Of a stretch of 11,677 nt of DNA, positions 1-7,200 are shown in pieces. The stretch lies in contig JAEEWY010000031.1 of assembly GCA_016291275.1 (NCBI GenBank), positions 1 to 11,677 of the forward strand, in the 5' to 3' direction. The position numbers were made by a program, and so were the translations under genes. This DNA comes from Methanobrevibacter sp. GTDB taxonomy: Archaea > Methanobacteriota > Methanobacteria > Methanobacteriales > Methanobacteriaceae. The first letter of the stretch is position 1. Each line of letters opens with the position of its first letter. The notes beneath the pieces are model-generated. The model saw only the letters and a list, made by a program, of their open reading frames with translations. It did no database searches and was not told the DNA's origin.

Positions 1-1
1 A

Positions 2-967
2 GGTAAGGAACTTGGAATAGACCTTTACGTTAAAGTGGAAGGATCAAACCCTACCGGAAGTTTCAAGGACAGAGGAATGACCATCGGTATGACCAAAGCT
101 ATGATGCTTGGTGTAGATACTGTAGGTTGCGCTTCAACCGGTAATACCTCAGCTTCCCTTGCGGCATATGCTGCTAGAGCAGGATTAAGATGTGCTGTAT
201 TCTTGCCAGCAGGTAAGGTTGCTCTTGGTAAATTGGCACAAGCTATGTTCCATGGTGCAGAAGTATTCTCAATCAACGGTAACTTTGACGAAGCTTTGGA
301 AGCTATGACCCAACTTGCTCGTGAAAAACACTTATACTTATTGAATTCAATTAACCCATTCAGATTAGAAGGACAAAAGACCATCGGTTATGAGATTGTT
401 CATGACTTAGGATGGGAATCTCCTGACAGAATCGTTCTTCCTGTAGGTAATGCAGGAAACATTTCAGCTATTTGGAAAGGAATCACTGAATTCCACAATG
501 CTGGATTTATGGATGATGTTCCAATGATGACTGGTATTCAAGCTGAAGGGGCTTGTCCTATTGCAAATGCATTTAGGGACAAAACCATGGACATGACTCC
601 TGTTGAAAACCCAGAAACCATTGCTACTGCAATCCGTATAGGTGCTCCTGTAAGTGCTGTTAAAGCATTAAGAGCTATTTACGATTCCAATGGATTGGCT
701 GAAACCGTAACTGATGAAGAAATCCTTGACGCTCAAAAATTACTTGCAAGAACTGAAGGTGTTGGAGTTGAACCAGCTTCTGCAGCATCCATTGCAGGTC
801 TTAAGAAATTAGTCGAACAAGGAGATATCGACAAGGGAGAAAGAGTTGTTTGTGTTGTAACTGGACACTTGCTTAAGGATCCTAACACTGCAATTGACGC
901 TTGTGTAGATCCTGTTCAAGTGGACGCAGACATTGATAAAATCAAGGAAATTTTACTTAATAAATAA
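2..967 (+). CDS. thrC: Threonine synthase, 5'-truncated by the window edge
   Basis: PLP-dependent enzyme converting O-phosphohomoserine plus water to threonine and phosphate, the last step of threonine synthesis in the cytoplasm. The frame is open from base 2, so the true start lies upstream; the GTG at 35 is an internal valine codon. Seen in the sequence: the PLP-lysine motif GSFKDRGM (lysine codon 65-67), an STGNTSASLAAYAARAG substrate/phosphate loop at about 133-183, and the glycine-rich PLP-phosphate loop PVGNAGNISAIWKG at 440-481. The C-terminal part ends with a normal LLNK tail at TAA 965-967. About 321 residues are visible of a family usually near 400. A stem-loop and T-run follow directly, so it probably ends its transcript. 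The identification is from recognised motifs and is firm. Confidence 0.95.
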   Translation, partial: GKELGIDLYVKVEGSNPTGSFKDRGMTIGMTKAMMLGVDTVGCASTGNTSASLAAYAARAGLRCAVFLPAGKVALGKLAQAMFHGAEVFSINGNFDEALEAMTQLAREKHLYLLNSINPFRLEGQKTIGYEIVHDLGWESPDRIVLPVGNAGNISAIWKGITEFHNAGFMDDVPMMTGIQAEGACPIANAFRDKTMDMTPVENPETIATAIRIGAPVSAVKALRAIYDSNGLAETVTDEEILDAQKLLARTEGVGVEPASAASIAGLKKLVEQGDIDKGERVVCVVTGHLLKDPNTAIDACVDPVQVDADIDKIKEILLNK

Positions 968-1005
968 TTTTAAGTAATTTTTCATTTTCTTTTTTTATTT
1001 TTTTT
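953..1005 (+). terminator. Stem-loop plus T-run after threonine synthase
   Basis: An 8-bp dyad, TTACTTAA (953-960) and TTAAGTAA (970-977), overlaps the stop codon and is followed by T-rich sequence to 1005 including long T-runs at 990-1005. U-rich tracts are the usual archaeal termination signal. The same stretch also ends the minus-strand remnant reading frame (stop at 1004-1006), so it may act in both directions. Confidence 0.6.
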
Positions 1006-1174
1006 AAATATTTTTAACCCCTATTTTTTGGATTAATTGTAAAAATGTTTGTTTTTTATCCTTTTCCTTAATTAAAATGTTTTGTTTAGCTAATTCATTT
1101 AATTCTCTTGAAGCGCTTTGTCTTGAAATGTTAAAATATTGATAATGCCCTTTGTTTTTAAACAAAATGCATAA
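1004..1174 (-). pseudogene. Winged-helix C-terminal remnant, in frame with the upstream Bro-N gene
   Basis: Directly after the TAA of the Bro-N gene (1175-1177), the same minus-strand frame stays open for 56 more codons to a stop at 1004-1006. The peptide contains YFNISRQSASRELNELAKQN followed by ILIKEKDKKQ, which reads like the recognition helix and wing of a winged-helix DNA-binding domain, such as the C-terminal tail of some Fic-type or ATP-binding regulatory proteins. There is no start codon of its own and no ribosome site. It is either the decayed end of a second gene whose front was lost when the Bro-N gene arrived, or a C-terminal extension separated by a nonsense codon. The parent family is not certain. 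Confidence 0.45.
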
Positions 1175-1996
1175 TTATTTGCCTAATAATCTTTTATCGT
1201 TGGCATTGCTTTTGCTGATTACTTTTCGTCCAGTGTTTGCCTCCAGTTCGCGGCGAGCATTTCCTGCAATGGTTCCGCCACGCTTAGCTACATCTTGGCT
1301 TTCCTCGAATCCGTTTGGGTTTTCGCTTTTGCTTATTTCTGTGGTGGCCAGTTCCCCTAGCATATTGATTACAATCTCTGCATTTGTCATATTGTCTCTA
1401 AGGTTTTCCTTTTTCAGCCCTTTTATCCTTTTATGCTGATTTGTTGTTAGTCCAAATGATGCTCTGCTTATTTCATCTGTTAAGATTGCATATTCCAATC
1501 CTTTCTCAACTCCTGATCTGTCCCATTCTGCTGTCAGATCCTTTCTGATTTCCATGCTTCTTATCCTTTGGCTTATCCATTCCTCGCTATAGCCCTGTTG
1601 ACGATAGTTGTTGATTGCCCTTTCTATGGACAGTTCAGGATCTGCTATCTCATCAAGCCTTTCACTTCCAACTTGAGCCAACCATAGTTTGAATGGTTCC
1701 GCATTTGGTGATGGGACAGACTGTATGAGGCGTAAGAGCTGTTTGGTGGTTGCCACATCTGTCATTCTCATTTTGCCATCTTTAGCCGGCATTTTCAACC
1801 TTCCGATATTTTCGGAAAGTTGACTGCCTTCCTTATTTAATTTGCTTTTTAAGTCAGACCAATACTTTTCAGGCCTTTTGCTTTCAGTAAGGACTGCGAT
1901 AACATCTATTATTGAATAGTAATAGTCCTGTATTTCCTCATCCCATTTGGTTCTGATTTGTCTGCCTTCAAATAGTTTTATATTGTTTTCTTTCAT
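1175..1996 (-). CDS. Bro-N domain protein (phage antirepressor / DinD-like)
   Basis: 273 residues. The N-terminal part, about 5-115, matches the Bro-N fold common in phage antirepressors: SIIDVIAVLTESKRPEKYWS near 28-47, LKMPAKDGKMRMTDVATTKQ near 67-86, and LRLIQSVPSPNAEPFKLWLA near 88-107. The C-terminal half has GLKKENLRDNMTNAEIVINM near 193-212 followed by ATTEISK, similar in kind to the C-terminal part of DNA-damage-inducible protein D. The length is normal for this family, so the gene looks intact. The start is supported by GGAGG (complement of 2004-2008) eight bases before the ATG. A 17-bp palindrome at 2037-2053 lies just upstream and suggests auto- or phage-style repression. The gene is visibly less AT-rich than its neighbours (for example around 1240-1290), consistent with transfer. 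A likely role is binding DNA or modulating a repressor; the target is unknown. Confidence 0.85.
   Translation of the reverse strand: MKENNIKLFEGRQIRTKWDEEIQDYYYSIIDVIAVLTESKRPEKYWSDLKSKLNKEGSQLSENIGRLKMPAKDGKMRMTDVATTKQLLRLIQSVPSPNAEPFKLWLAQVGSERLDEIADPELSIERAINNYRQQGYSEEWISQRIRSMEIRKDLTAEWDRSGVEKGLEYAILTDEISRASFGLTTNQHKRIKGLKKENLRDNMTNAEIVINMLGELATTEISKSENPNGFEESQDVAKRGGTIAGNARRELEANTGRKVISKSNANDKRLLGK
1795..1823. repeat. Hairpin copy 1 inside the Bro-N gene
   Basis: Plus-strand arms TCAAC-C-TTCCGA (1795-1806) and TCGGAA-A-GTTGA (1812-1823) pair over 11 of 12 positions around a 5-base loop. In the Bro-N sense strand the core reads TCCGAAAATATCGGA and encodes SENIG (about residues 61-65). 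The same core, one base different, occurs at 2398-2424 inside the RhuM gene in another frame. Confidence 0.7.
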
Positions 1997-2036
1997 TATT
2001 TTTCCTCCATTTTTAATGGTTTTCTAATAGTTGATA

Positions 2037-2053
2037 TATTGTCTTAGACAATA
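2037..2053. promoter_or_regulatory. 17-bp palindrome upstream of the Bro-N gene, putative operator
   Basis: TATTGTCT-T-AGACAATA is a perfect dyad with 8-bp arms and a single central base. It ends 41 bases upstream of the Bro-N ATG (1996) and, on the minus strand, abuts an AATATATC stretch that could be the TATA box. A repressor dimer bound here would block TBP/TFB. The dyad is seen directly; the operator role and the bound protein are inferred. Confidence 0.5.
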
Positions 2054-2153
2054 AACTTGTAAAAATAGTTTATTTTTATTATTAATAAATATTATAGTTT
2101 TTTAGATGAAAAAACTTCTAAATAATTATCATATTCTAAAAATACTGGAATAT

Positions 2154-2173
2154 TGATTTATTTTATTAAATCA
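2154..2173 (-). terminator. Weak stem-loop downstream of the RhuM-family gene
   Basis: TGATTTA (2154-2160) and TAAATCA (2167-2173) form a 7-bp stem with a 6-base loop, about 35 bases after the RhuM stop. It could help end the RhuM transcript before the separately equipped Bro-N gene, but the stem is AT-only and no strong T-run follows on the minus strand. Confidence 0.25.
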
Positions 2174-2206
2174 GAGTTATTTTGTAATTTTTTCATAGTT
2201 AAAAAA

Positions 2207-2617
2207 TTATTCTTTTAAAATTCCTCCATTTTTAAGAGCTTCATCGTTAAGAGCAAATCCCTTTATCATGTATTCCTTTAGTATTTGAGTTGCCCATTTT
2301 CTAAAATAAGTTGCTTTCTTGCTGTTTACACGATAGCCTACAGAGATGATTGCATCTAAATTATATAGGTTTGTATTATATTTTTTACCATCAGCTGCAG
2401 TTATCCGAGATTTTCGGATAACTGAATCTTTTTCCAATTCTCCATCCCTGAATATGTTTCTTAAATGGTCGCTGATTGTTCTTACATTAACATCAAATAA
2501 TTTGCCCATTTCTTTTTGAGTTGCCCATATGGTATCTTCGGACAAATACACTTCTGCAGTGACTATCCCTTCACTGGTTTTATATAGGTATGTTTCTTTT
2601 ATTTCTAAATTAGACAT
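2207..2617 (-). CDS. RhuM-family protein, C-terminally truncated
   Basis: 136 residues from the preferred start. An in-frame ATG at 2650 would add 11 residues, but the ATG at 2617 has AAGGTG (complement of 2624-2629) seven bases upstream and gives the family-like start MSNLEIKETYLYKT. Seen: a helix-turn-helix-like segment TIWATQKEMGKLFDVNVRTI (about 29-48) followed by SDHLRNIF, ITAADGKKYNTNLYNLDAII (72-91), SVGYRVNSKKATYFRKWATQ (92-111), and the KGFALNDEALKNGG turn. RhuM proteins usually run well past 300 residues; this one stops at TAA 2207 just after the first domain, and I could not find the missing part in the 210 bases downstream. It may be a decaying gene or a stand-alone DNA-binding domain. 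RhuM proteins are known from pathogenicity islands and mobile elements; the molecular role is unclear. Confidence 0.8.
   Translation of the reverse strand: MSNLEIKETYLYKTSEGIVTAEVYLSEDTIWATQKEMGKLFDVNVRTISDHLRNIFRDGELEKDSVIRKSRITAADGKKYNTNLYNLDAIISVGYRVNSKKATYFRKWATQILKEYMIKGFALNDEALKNGGILKE
2398..2424. repeat. Hairpin copy 2 inside the RhuM-family gene
   Basis: A perfect 11-bp dyad, CAGTTATCCGA (2398-2408) and TCGGATAACTG (2414-2424), with the 5-base loop GATTT. In the RhuM sense strand the core reads TCCGAAAATCTCGGA, matching the Bro-N hairpin core at 1795-1823 except for one loop base, but here it is read in another frame as part of VIRKSRI (about residues 66-72). The position is just before the conserved AADGK. 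Confidence 0.75.
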
Positions 2618-2795
2618 TTTTTTCACCTTTTTAATTCGTATATTTTTCATTGAATTGTAGTTTAATTGTTTAAATATTATTTTTTTGAGTTTATATAAGT
2701 TTAGAGAGCGTTTGAGAAGTAATAGTTAATGTATAGTTTACTATTTATGAAAATAACTCCATTTTGTCCTTTTTTTAAATATTTTTTTTTTTATC
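2618..2795. promoter_or_regulatory. Divergent promoter region between RhuM-family and integrase genes
   Basis: On the plus strand TTTATATA (2690-2697) is a good archaeal TATA box and would place an integrase transcript start near 2720. On the minus strand ATATTTAAAC (near 2667-2677) is a candidate box for the RhuM-family gene. Between them lies AATAGT (2721-2726) with its inverse ACTATT (2740-2745), separated by 13 bases, a possible binding site for the recombinase or a regulator. Promoter strength and start points are inferred. Confidence 0.45.
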
Positions 2796-3863
2796 ATGAT
2801 GATGTCTGAAGAATTATTGAAAAGATTTTATTCAAATAGAAACATTAAGTGTTCCACGCTTAAGTCCTACAGGTCTGCAATTGCCAAGTATGAGTTCTTT
2901 CATGATATGGCTATGGGCTCCCTTATGGATGAGGCAATTGTTGAGGAAGATGAAGGAATTTCGCTTAAGAACAGGAAAATTAAAAGCAGATTGTTGGATT
3001 TCAGGTCTTTTTTATTGGATTCAGGTTTGGCTATCAGCACTGTCAGAACATATTTTTCCAGAATCAAGACATTCTATAGGCATTTTGAAATTGAATTGCC
3101 CTATTTGAATGACATTAAGTTTGATGGGGAGTATCTATCCTCATATTATGACTTGCCTGCAAGAGGTGACATCAGGAAGGTCTGTTCCATTTCATCTAAT
3201 GCTTTTAGGGCGCTTGTTCTTTTCATTTCAAGCAGTGGCTGTGCCAAGGCAGAAACCCTTTCCCTTACTGTCGGTGATTTTGTTAAGGCAAGTGATGATT
3301 ATCATGATGGAGGTTCAATTGATGATGTTTTGAATTGCTTGATTGGTAGGAGGGATATTGTTCCTGCATTTTATCTTAAGAGGATAAAGACCAATAAGTT
3401 CTATTATGCATTTTGCTCTCCTGAAGCAAGCCATCATATTGTGAAGTATCTGATTTCAAGAAAGGGATTGTCTTTGGATGATAGGCTTTTTGACTTTACT
3501 GACAGTTCCTTGATCTATAGTTTCAAGAAGGTGAATGATAAGCTGAATATGGGATTTGTAGGGAGGTACCGGTTTTTTAGGTCTCATGCTCTGCGTAAGT
3601 TTCATGCAAGCAATATAGACTTGAGTGCTGATATTGTTGATGAGCTGCAGGGAAGAGGAAAGACAAGGGTTCGTGAGGCGTATATGAAGACAAATCCAAG
3701 GAGACTGAAGGAGATTTATATGGGTGCTATGCATAATGTGATGGTCTTTGATGATTGGATTGAAGAGTGTGAAAAAGAGGATGATTGTGTGATTATTGAG
3801 AATCAGGTGATAAATGTGATTATTAATTTCACTTTGGATGGAATGGATTATAGGGTGGAATAG
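2796..3863 (+). CDS. Tyrosine recombinase (phage-integrase family)
   Basis: 355 residues: an N-terminal core-binding (SAM-like) domain at about 1-105 with SRLLDFRSFLLDSGLAISTV and YFSRIKTFYRHF, then the catalytic domain at about 130-315. Seen catalytic elements: box I SSSGCAKAETLSLTVGDF (145-162); the hairpin lysine region YLKRIKTNKFYYAF (193-206); box II HALRKFHAS with H264 and R267; LQGRGKTRV where the usual LGH histidine is R287; and the nucleophile in REAYMK, Y296. In box I the usual GxR arginine is replaced (G148-C-A-K-A-E), with K151 the nearest basic residue. An extra tail of about 35 residues follows. Three ATG codons in a row (2796, 2799, 2802) leave the start slightly uncertain; no Shine-Dalgarno site is visible in the T-rich leader. 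It is divergent from the RhuM-family gene. Substrate sites are unknown; no tRNA or clear att pair is in the window. Confidence 0.85.
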   Translation: MMMSEELLKRFYSNRNIKCSTLKSYRSAIAKYEFFHDMAMGSLMDEAIVEEDEGISLKNRKIKSRLLDFRSFLLDSGLAISTVRTYFSRIKTFYRHFEIELPYLNDIKFDGEYLSSYYDLPARGDIRKVCSISSNAFRALVLFISSSGCAKAETLSLTVGDFVKASDDYHDGGSIDDVLNCLIGRRDIVPAFYLKRIKTNKFYYAFCSPEASHHIVKYLISRKGLSLDDRLFDFTDSSLIYSFKKVNDKLNMGFVGRYRFFRSHALRKFHASNIDLSADIVDELQGRGKTRVREAYMKTNPRRLKEIYMGAMHNVMVFDDWIEECEKEDDCVIIENQVINVIINFTLDGMDYRVE

Positions 3864-4038
3864 TGGTGTATGTGTTTCCATGAAAGAAACATAATATTTT
3901 CATTGTGGGGTGATATTTTTTTAGTAAAATGGTGCTATTTTTCATGTTTAATTGGATTAATTTTAAATTAGGTTAAAAATTATTTAATTAAGTTTATATA
4001 GTTTTATTGACACATATATATTATATAAAATATATTTT

Positions 4039-4167
4039 ATGAGTAGTAAATCTAGTTTGATAAGACGATTGTTTTATCAATACTATTCTGATTTATTTTA
4101 TAGGACTTATATTGAAATTCAATTTTTCATGGCATTGATTTTATGGTTCTTTCATGGGAACATATAA
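4039..4167 (+). CDS. Possible small protein, 42 residues, basic then hydrophobic
   Basis: ATG 4039 to TAA 4165-4167. The peptide begins MSSKSSLIRRLFYQYY and ends with a hydrophobic, aromatic run FFMALILWFFHGNI, a pattern that fits a tiny membrane protein with its positive end inside. A TATA-like box TTTATATA (3993-4000) lies at a distance that would start the transcript shortly before the ATG, so a short-leader or leaderless mRNA is possible. There is no Shine-Dalgarno site, and in DNA this AT-rich such an ORF can arise by chance. I do not recognise a family. Confidence 0.22.
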   Translation: MSSKSSLIRRLFYQYYSDLFYRTYIEIQFFMALILWFFHGNI

Positions 4168-4212
4168 TTTTTCATGCCTTATGTAAAAGAGTGGATTTCA
4201 TATTTTTCTTTT

Positions 4213-4234
4213 CTCCTTTTTTTTAAAAAAGGAG
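4213..4234. promoter_or_regulatory. Dyad in the leader/promoter of the first adhesin-like gene
   Basis: CTCCTTTTTT and AAAAAAGGAG pair perfectly over 10 bp around two T residues. The right arm contains a decoy GGAG; the working ribosome site is GAGGTGA at 4252-4258. If transcribed, it would form a hairpin in the 5' leader; if not, it is an operator-like dyad close to the promoter. Which applies depends on the unmapped transcript start. Confidence 0.35.
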
Positions 4235-4266
4235 TTTATTTATTATAAAACGAGGTGACGAAACTT

Positions 4267-7200
4267 ATGAAATTTAAATATGTTGCGATATTTTTAGTTC
4301 TTCTTTGTTGTCTCATGGGAGCTGCAAGTGCAACAGAAGATGTGTCAATCGATGCGGTTGATGCTTCTGTTGATGATGCTGTTGTTGTAGATGCAATCCA
4401 AGAAGAAATAGATGAAACTCCAGTTGATACGGTAACAACTGAACCAACTGTTTCTGATGATACAATTATAGAAGAAATAGATGATGATATAAAGGCTGAT
4501 GAAATTAGTGAAGAGTCTGCAATAGTGGATTCTGAACCAACTAGGGCTACTGATGTAAATGTGACTAATTGGGCTGATTTAAAGTATTATGGAAAATCAA
4601 ATACTAATTATAATATATATCTGAAAAGTCCCATAACTGTAGATAATACTTACTTTGTTTTTGGTAATAGCGCCACTATAATTGGTACTCCTGATAATTA
4701 CATTACAGGGGGAAGTTCTAGTAAAATTCCATTCCAAAGTAGTGGTAGTTTAGATATTACTTTTAAAAATGTTACTTTTAAGAATATGGATGCGAGTGTT
4801 CTTATAAAATTAGCTACTACTGGCACTAATAAGTTCATTAATTGTAGTTTTGATAATATTCATACCTATGCTTATAAATCTTCTGTAATCTGGAATGATA
4901 AAGGATATATGAACATTAGTGGCTGTAACTTCACCAATTGTAATGATGGATTTGGTGCAGTAACTAATTATGCTACTACTGGAACTGTACAAATGAATGT
5001 AGAAAACTGCAGATTTGAAAACAATACTGGTAGAAATGAGCCTGGTGCAATAAACAATTGCGGTGATTTAAATGTAACTAACTGTACATTTATTCATAAT
5101 GTTGCTAATTGGTGGGCTGGTGCAATCCACACTCACACATTTGCTAATACTCGTATTGTAGACTCTAATTTCAGTGATAATGTTGCTGGATGGAACGGTG
5201 GAGCATTATTCTCATACAGTACACTTGAAGTAATTAATTGTAATTTCGATGATAATAATTGTAGTACCAATACTGGTGGAGGAGCTATCTGCGGATACAG
5301 TTACCAAGGTTCCATATATAATATCACTGTAAATTCTTGTAATTTCACCCACAATTTAAATCTAAATTCAAATGGTCGTGGTGGAGCAATCGGTGTTCAA
5401 AATATAGGATATTTAACAGTATTCAATTCTATTTTTAAGAATAACAACAATGCTACAAATGGTACTGCTATTTCAGCAATTTGTGAGAATATAACTTACT
5501 GTATTAACTGTACAAACTGCAGTTGTCCTAACTGTCCTAACTGTACAAATTGCACTCACAATGTTTCAACTGGAGATCCAGATTGTAAGATTTACAACAA
5601 CACTTATTTAAATCATGGAGGTCCTGGTGATACTGTAGTTATTTCTGGTAACGATTATGTATTCTATGGTAATATCTTTAGAAATTCAGTACAAACTGTC
5701 CATTATAATGAATCTGGAAACCAATATAATCTTCCTGCAGCTGTTTTAAGTTTTACAGAACAAACATGTTTAGATTCTAAATTAGGGAGCACTATTTTGT
5801 CATTTGGGAATAGTGATGTTTTTTATGTGAATGGTTCAAGAGCATATGATAGTTCTGTAGATGGTCAAAGTTGGGAAAATGCTATAGGTGGAGATCGAGG
5901 TCTTTATAATGTAATTTCATATATCACTCCTAATGGAAAAATTTATCTTTCTGATATTTTCACTGAGTTTAGTGGTACTTCAAATAGTTACAGAAATTTC
6001 ACTGTTATTGGATTTAATAGAGAAAATACTATTGTTAACTTAACTGGATGGGAAGTTGGAAATGCTGAGGACCCTGAACATTATTTAATTACTTTTATTA
6101 ATATGACTTTTATTAATCCAGGTGTAATTTATGGTAATGATATAACATTTATTAATTGTACATTTATCAATTTTAAAATTACAGACCCTATTAATATGGA
6201 TATTGATGAAAATGCTCAATATGGCCTTGAACCTCCTGAAGAATCATTTGTTACTAATTTCATAAATTGTGATTTCATAAATTCCACTATTACTGGTGAC
6301 AATTTAATTGATATAGACAAATATACTCAAATTAACTTCAACAATTGTAATTTTGAGAATATTGCTGCAGATTCTATTGTAAGTAGCACTAAAGGTAAAT
6401 TCCACACTCAAGACAGTATCAATTTCAATGATTGTAAATTTACTAATGTAACCACTAAAGGTATTGTCAGCATTCCTACTGGTAAAGATATTATGGAATT
6501 AGTCCATATCGAAGGTTGTACTTTTGATGTTCCTGTTACTAATGAGGTTGTAACTGATAGTGGTCGTGATTACATTAACACCACTCAATCCAGAGCTGAT
6601 TCTAATTTAGCTATTGATATTGATGGAGACAACCTTGTAATTACCTTAACAGACAGTGAAGGCAACCCTATTACAGATGTTGATGAAATCAGTGTTGTCA
6701 TAAATGATGAGAACATTCCTTCTCAAATGGATAATGGCGTAACTACCATAAACATCAGCGACTTCACCGGAAAAGTAAATATTGCAGCTAGCTTTGCTGG
6801 AAATGCAAACTACAAAGAGTCCACTGCTACATTAAGCACTTACATCGTAGTCAAAACAGTAACTGAAGTAATCAACAACACTATCGTCGAGTACGTCAAC
6901 AAGACCCTTGAAGACACTAGCATTGTTGCAGATACTTTAACCGCTACCGCTAAAGTCGCTAAGACATTATCTGTAACCTTAAAGGATGCAAGCGGAAAAG
7001 CAATCGCTAACAAAGTAATTACCTACTCAATTAATGGTGTTACCAAAACCGCTACAACCGATGCTAACGGCCTTGTAAAAATCACTGTAAACCAAGCAAA
7101 TGCAGGCACATACTATTACTCACTCTGCTTCCTTGGAGACAATGACTACAAAGCAAGCTTCAAAACAGTAAAAGTCACTGTAAACAAACAAGCAACCAAA

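Larger units (their letters stand above)
3864..4266. other. Intergenic region between integrase and first adhesin-like gene
   Basis: About 400 bases. It holds a weak hairpin TGTTTC/GAAACA (3873-3878 and 3886-3891) just after the integrase stop, a good TATA-like box TTTATATA (3993-4000), a dense TATA-rich stretch 4014-4037, a possible 42-codon ORF (4039-4167), two copies of AATTTTTCATG (4121-4131 and 4166-4176), and a dyad at 4213-4234. The ribosome site GAGGTGA (4252-4258) belongs to the adhesin-like gene. No RNA gene was recognised. Confidence 0.5.

Noticed and set aside
1152..1439. 95-codon plus-strand ORF opposite the Bro-N gene
   Set aside because: It lies inside the recognisable Bro-N coding frame on the other strand and resembles no family.
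2000..2206. Missing C-terminal part of RhuM in another frame
   Set aside because: All three minus-strand frames are broken by stops and none resembles the RhuM C-terminal part.
2618..2650. Upstream ATG for the RhuM-family gene
   Set aside because: It adds 11 residues that do not look like the family, and the AAGGTG site fits the ATG at 2617.
3456..3881. 141-codon minus-strand ORF opposite the integrase end
   Set aside because: Its product is a His/Ile-rich shadow of the integrase; the plus-strand protein has clear domains.
3873..3891. Hairpin after the integrase as an att site
   Set aside because: No second copy was found at the other end of the accessory block, and the arms are only 6 bp.
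4255..4266. GTG start for the first adhesin-like gene, four codons upstream
   Set aside because: The GTG is part of the GAGGTGA ribosome site; ATG 4267 has ideal spacing and gives a cleaner signal peptide.
968..4266. tRNA gene as an integration target for the recombinase
   Set aside because: No cloverleaf or T-loop (GTTCRANNC-like) motif with pairing arms was found on either strand.
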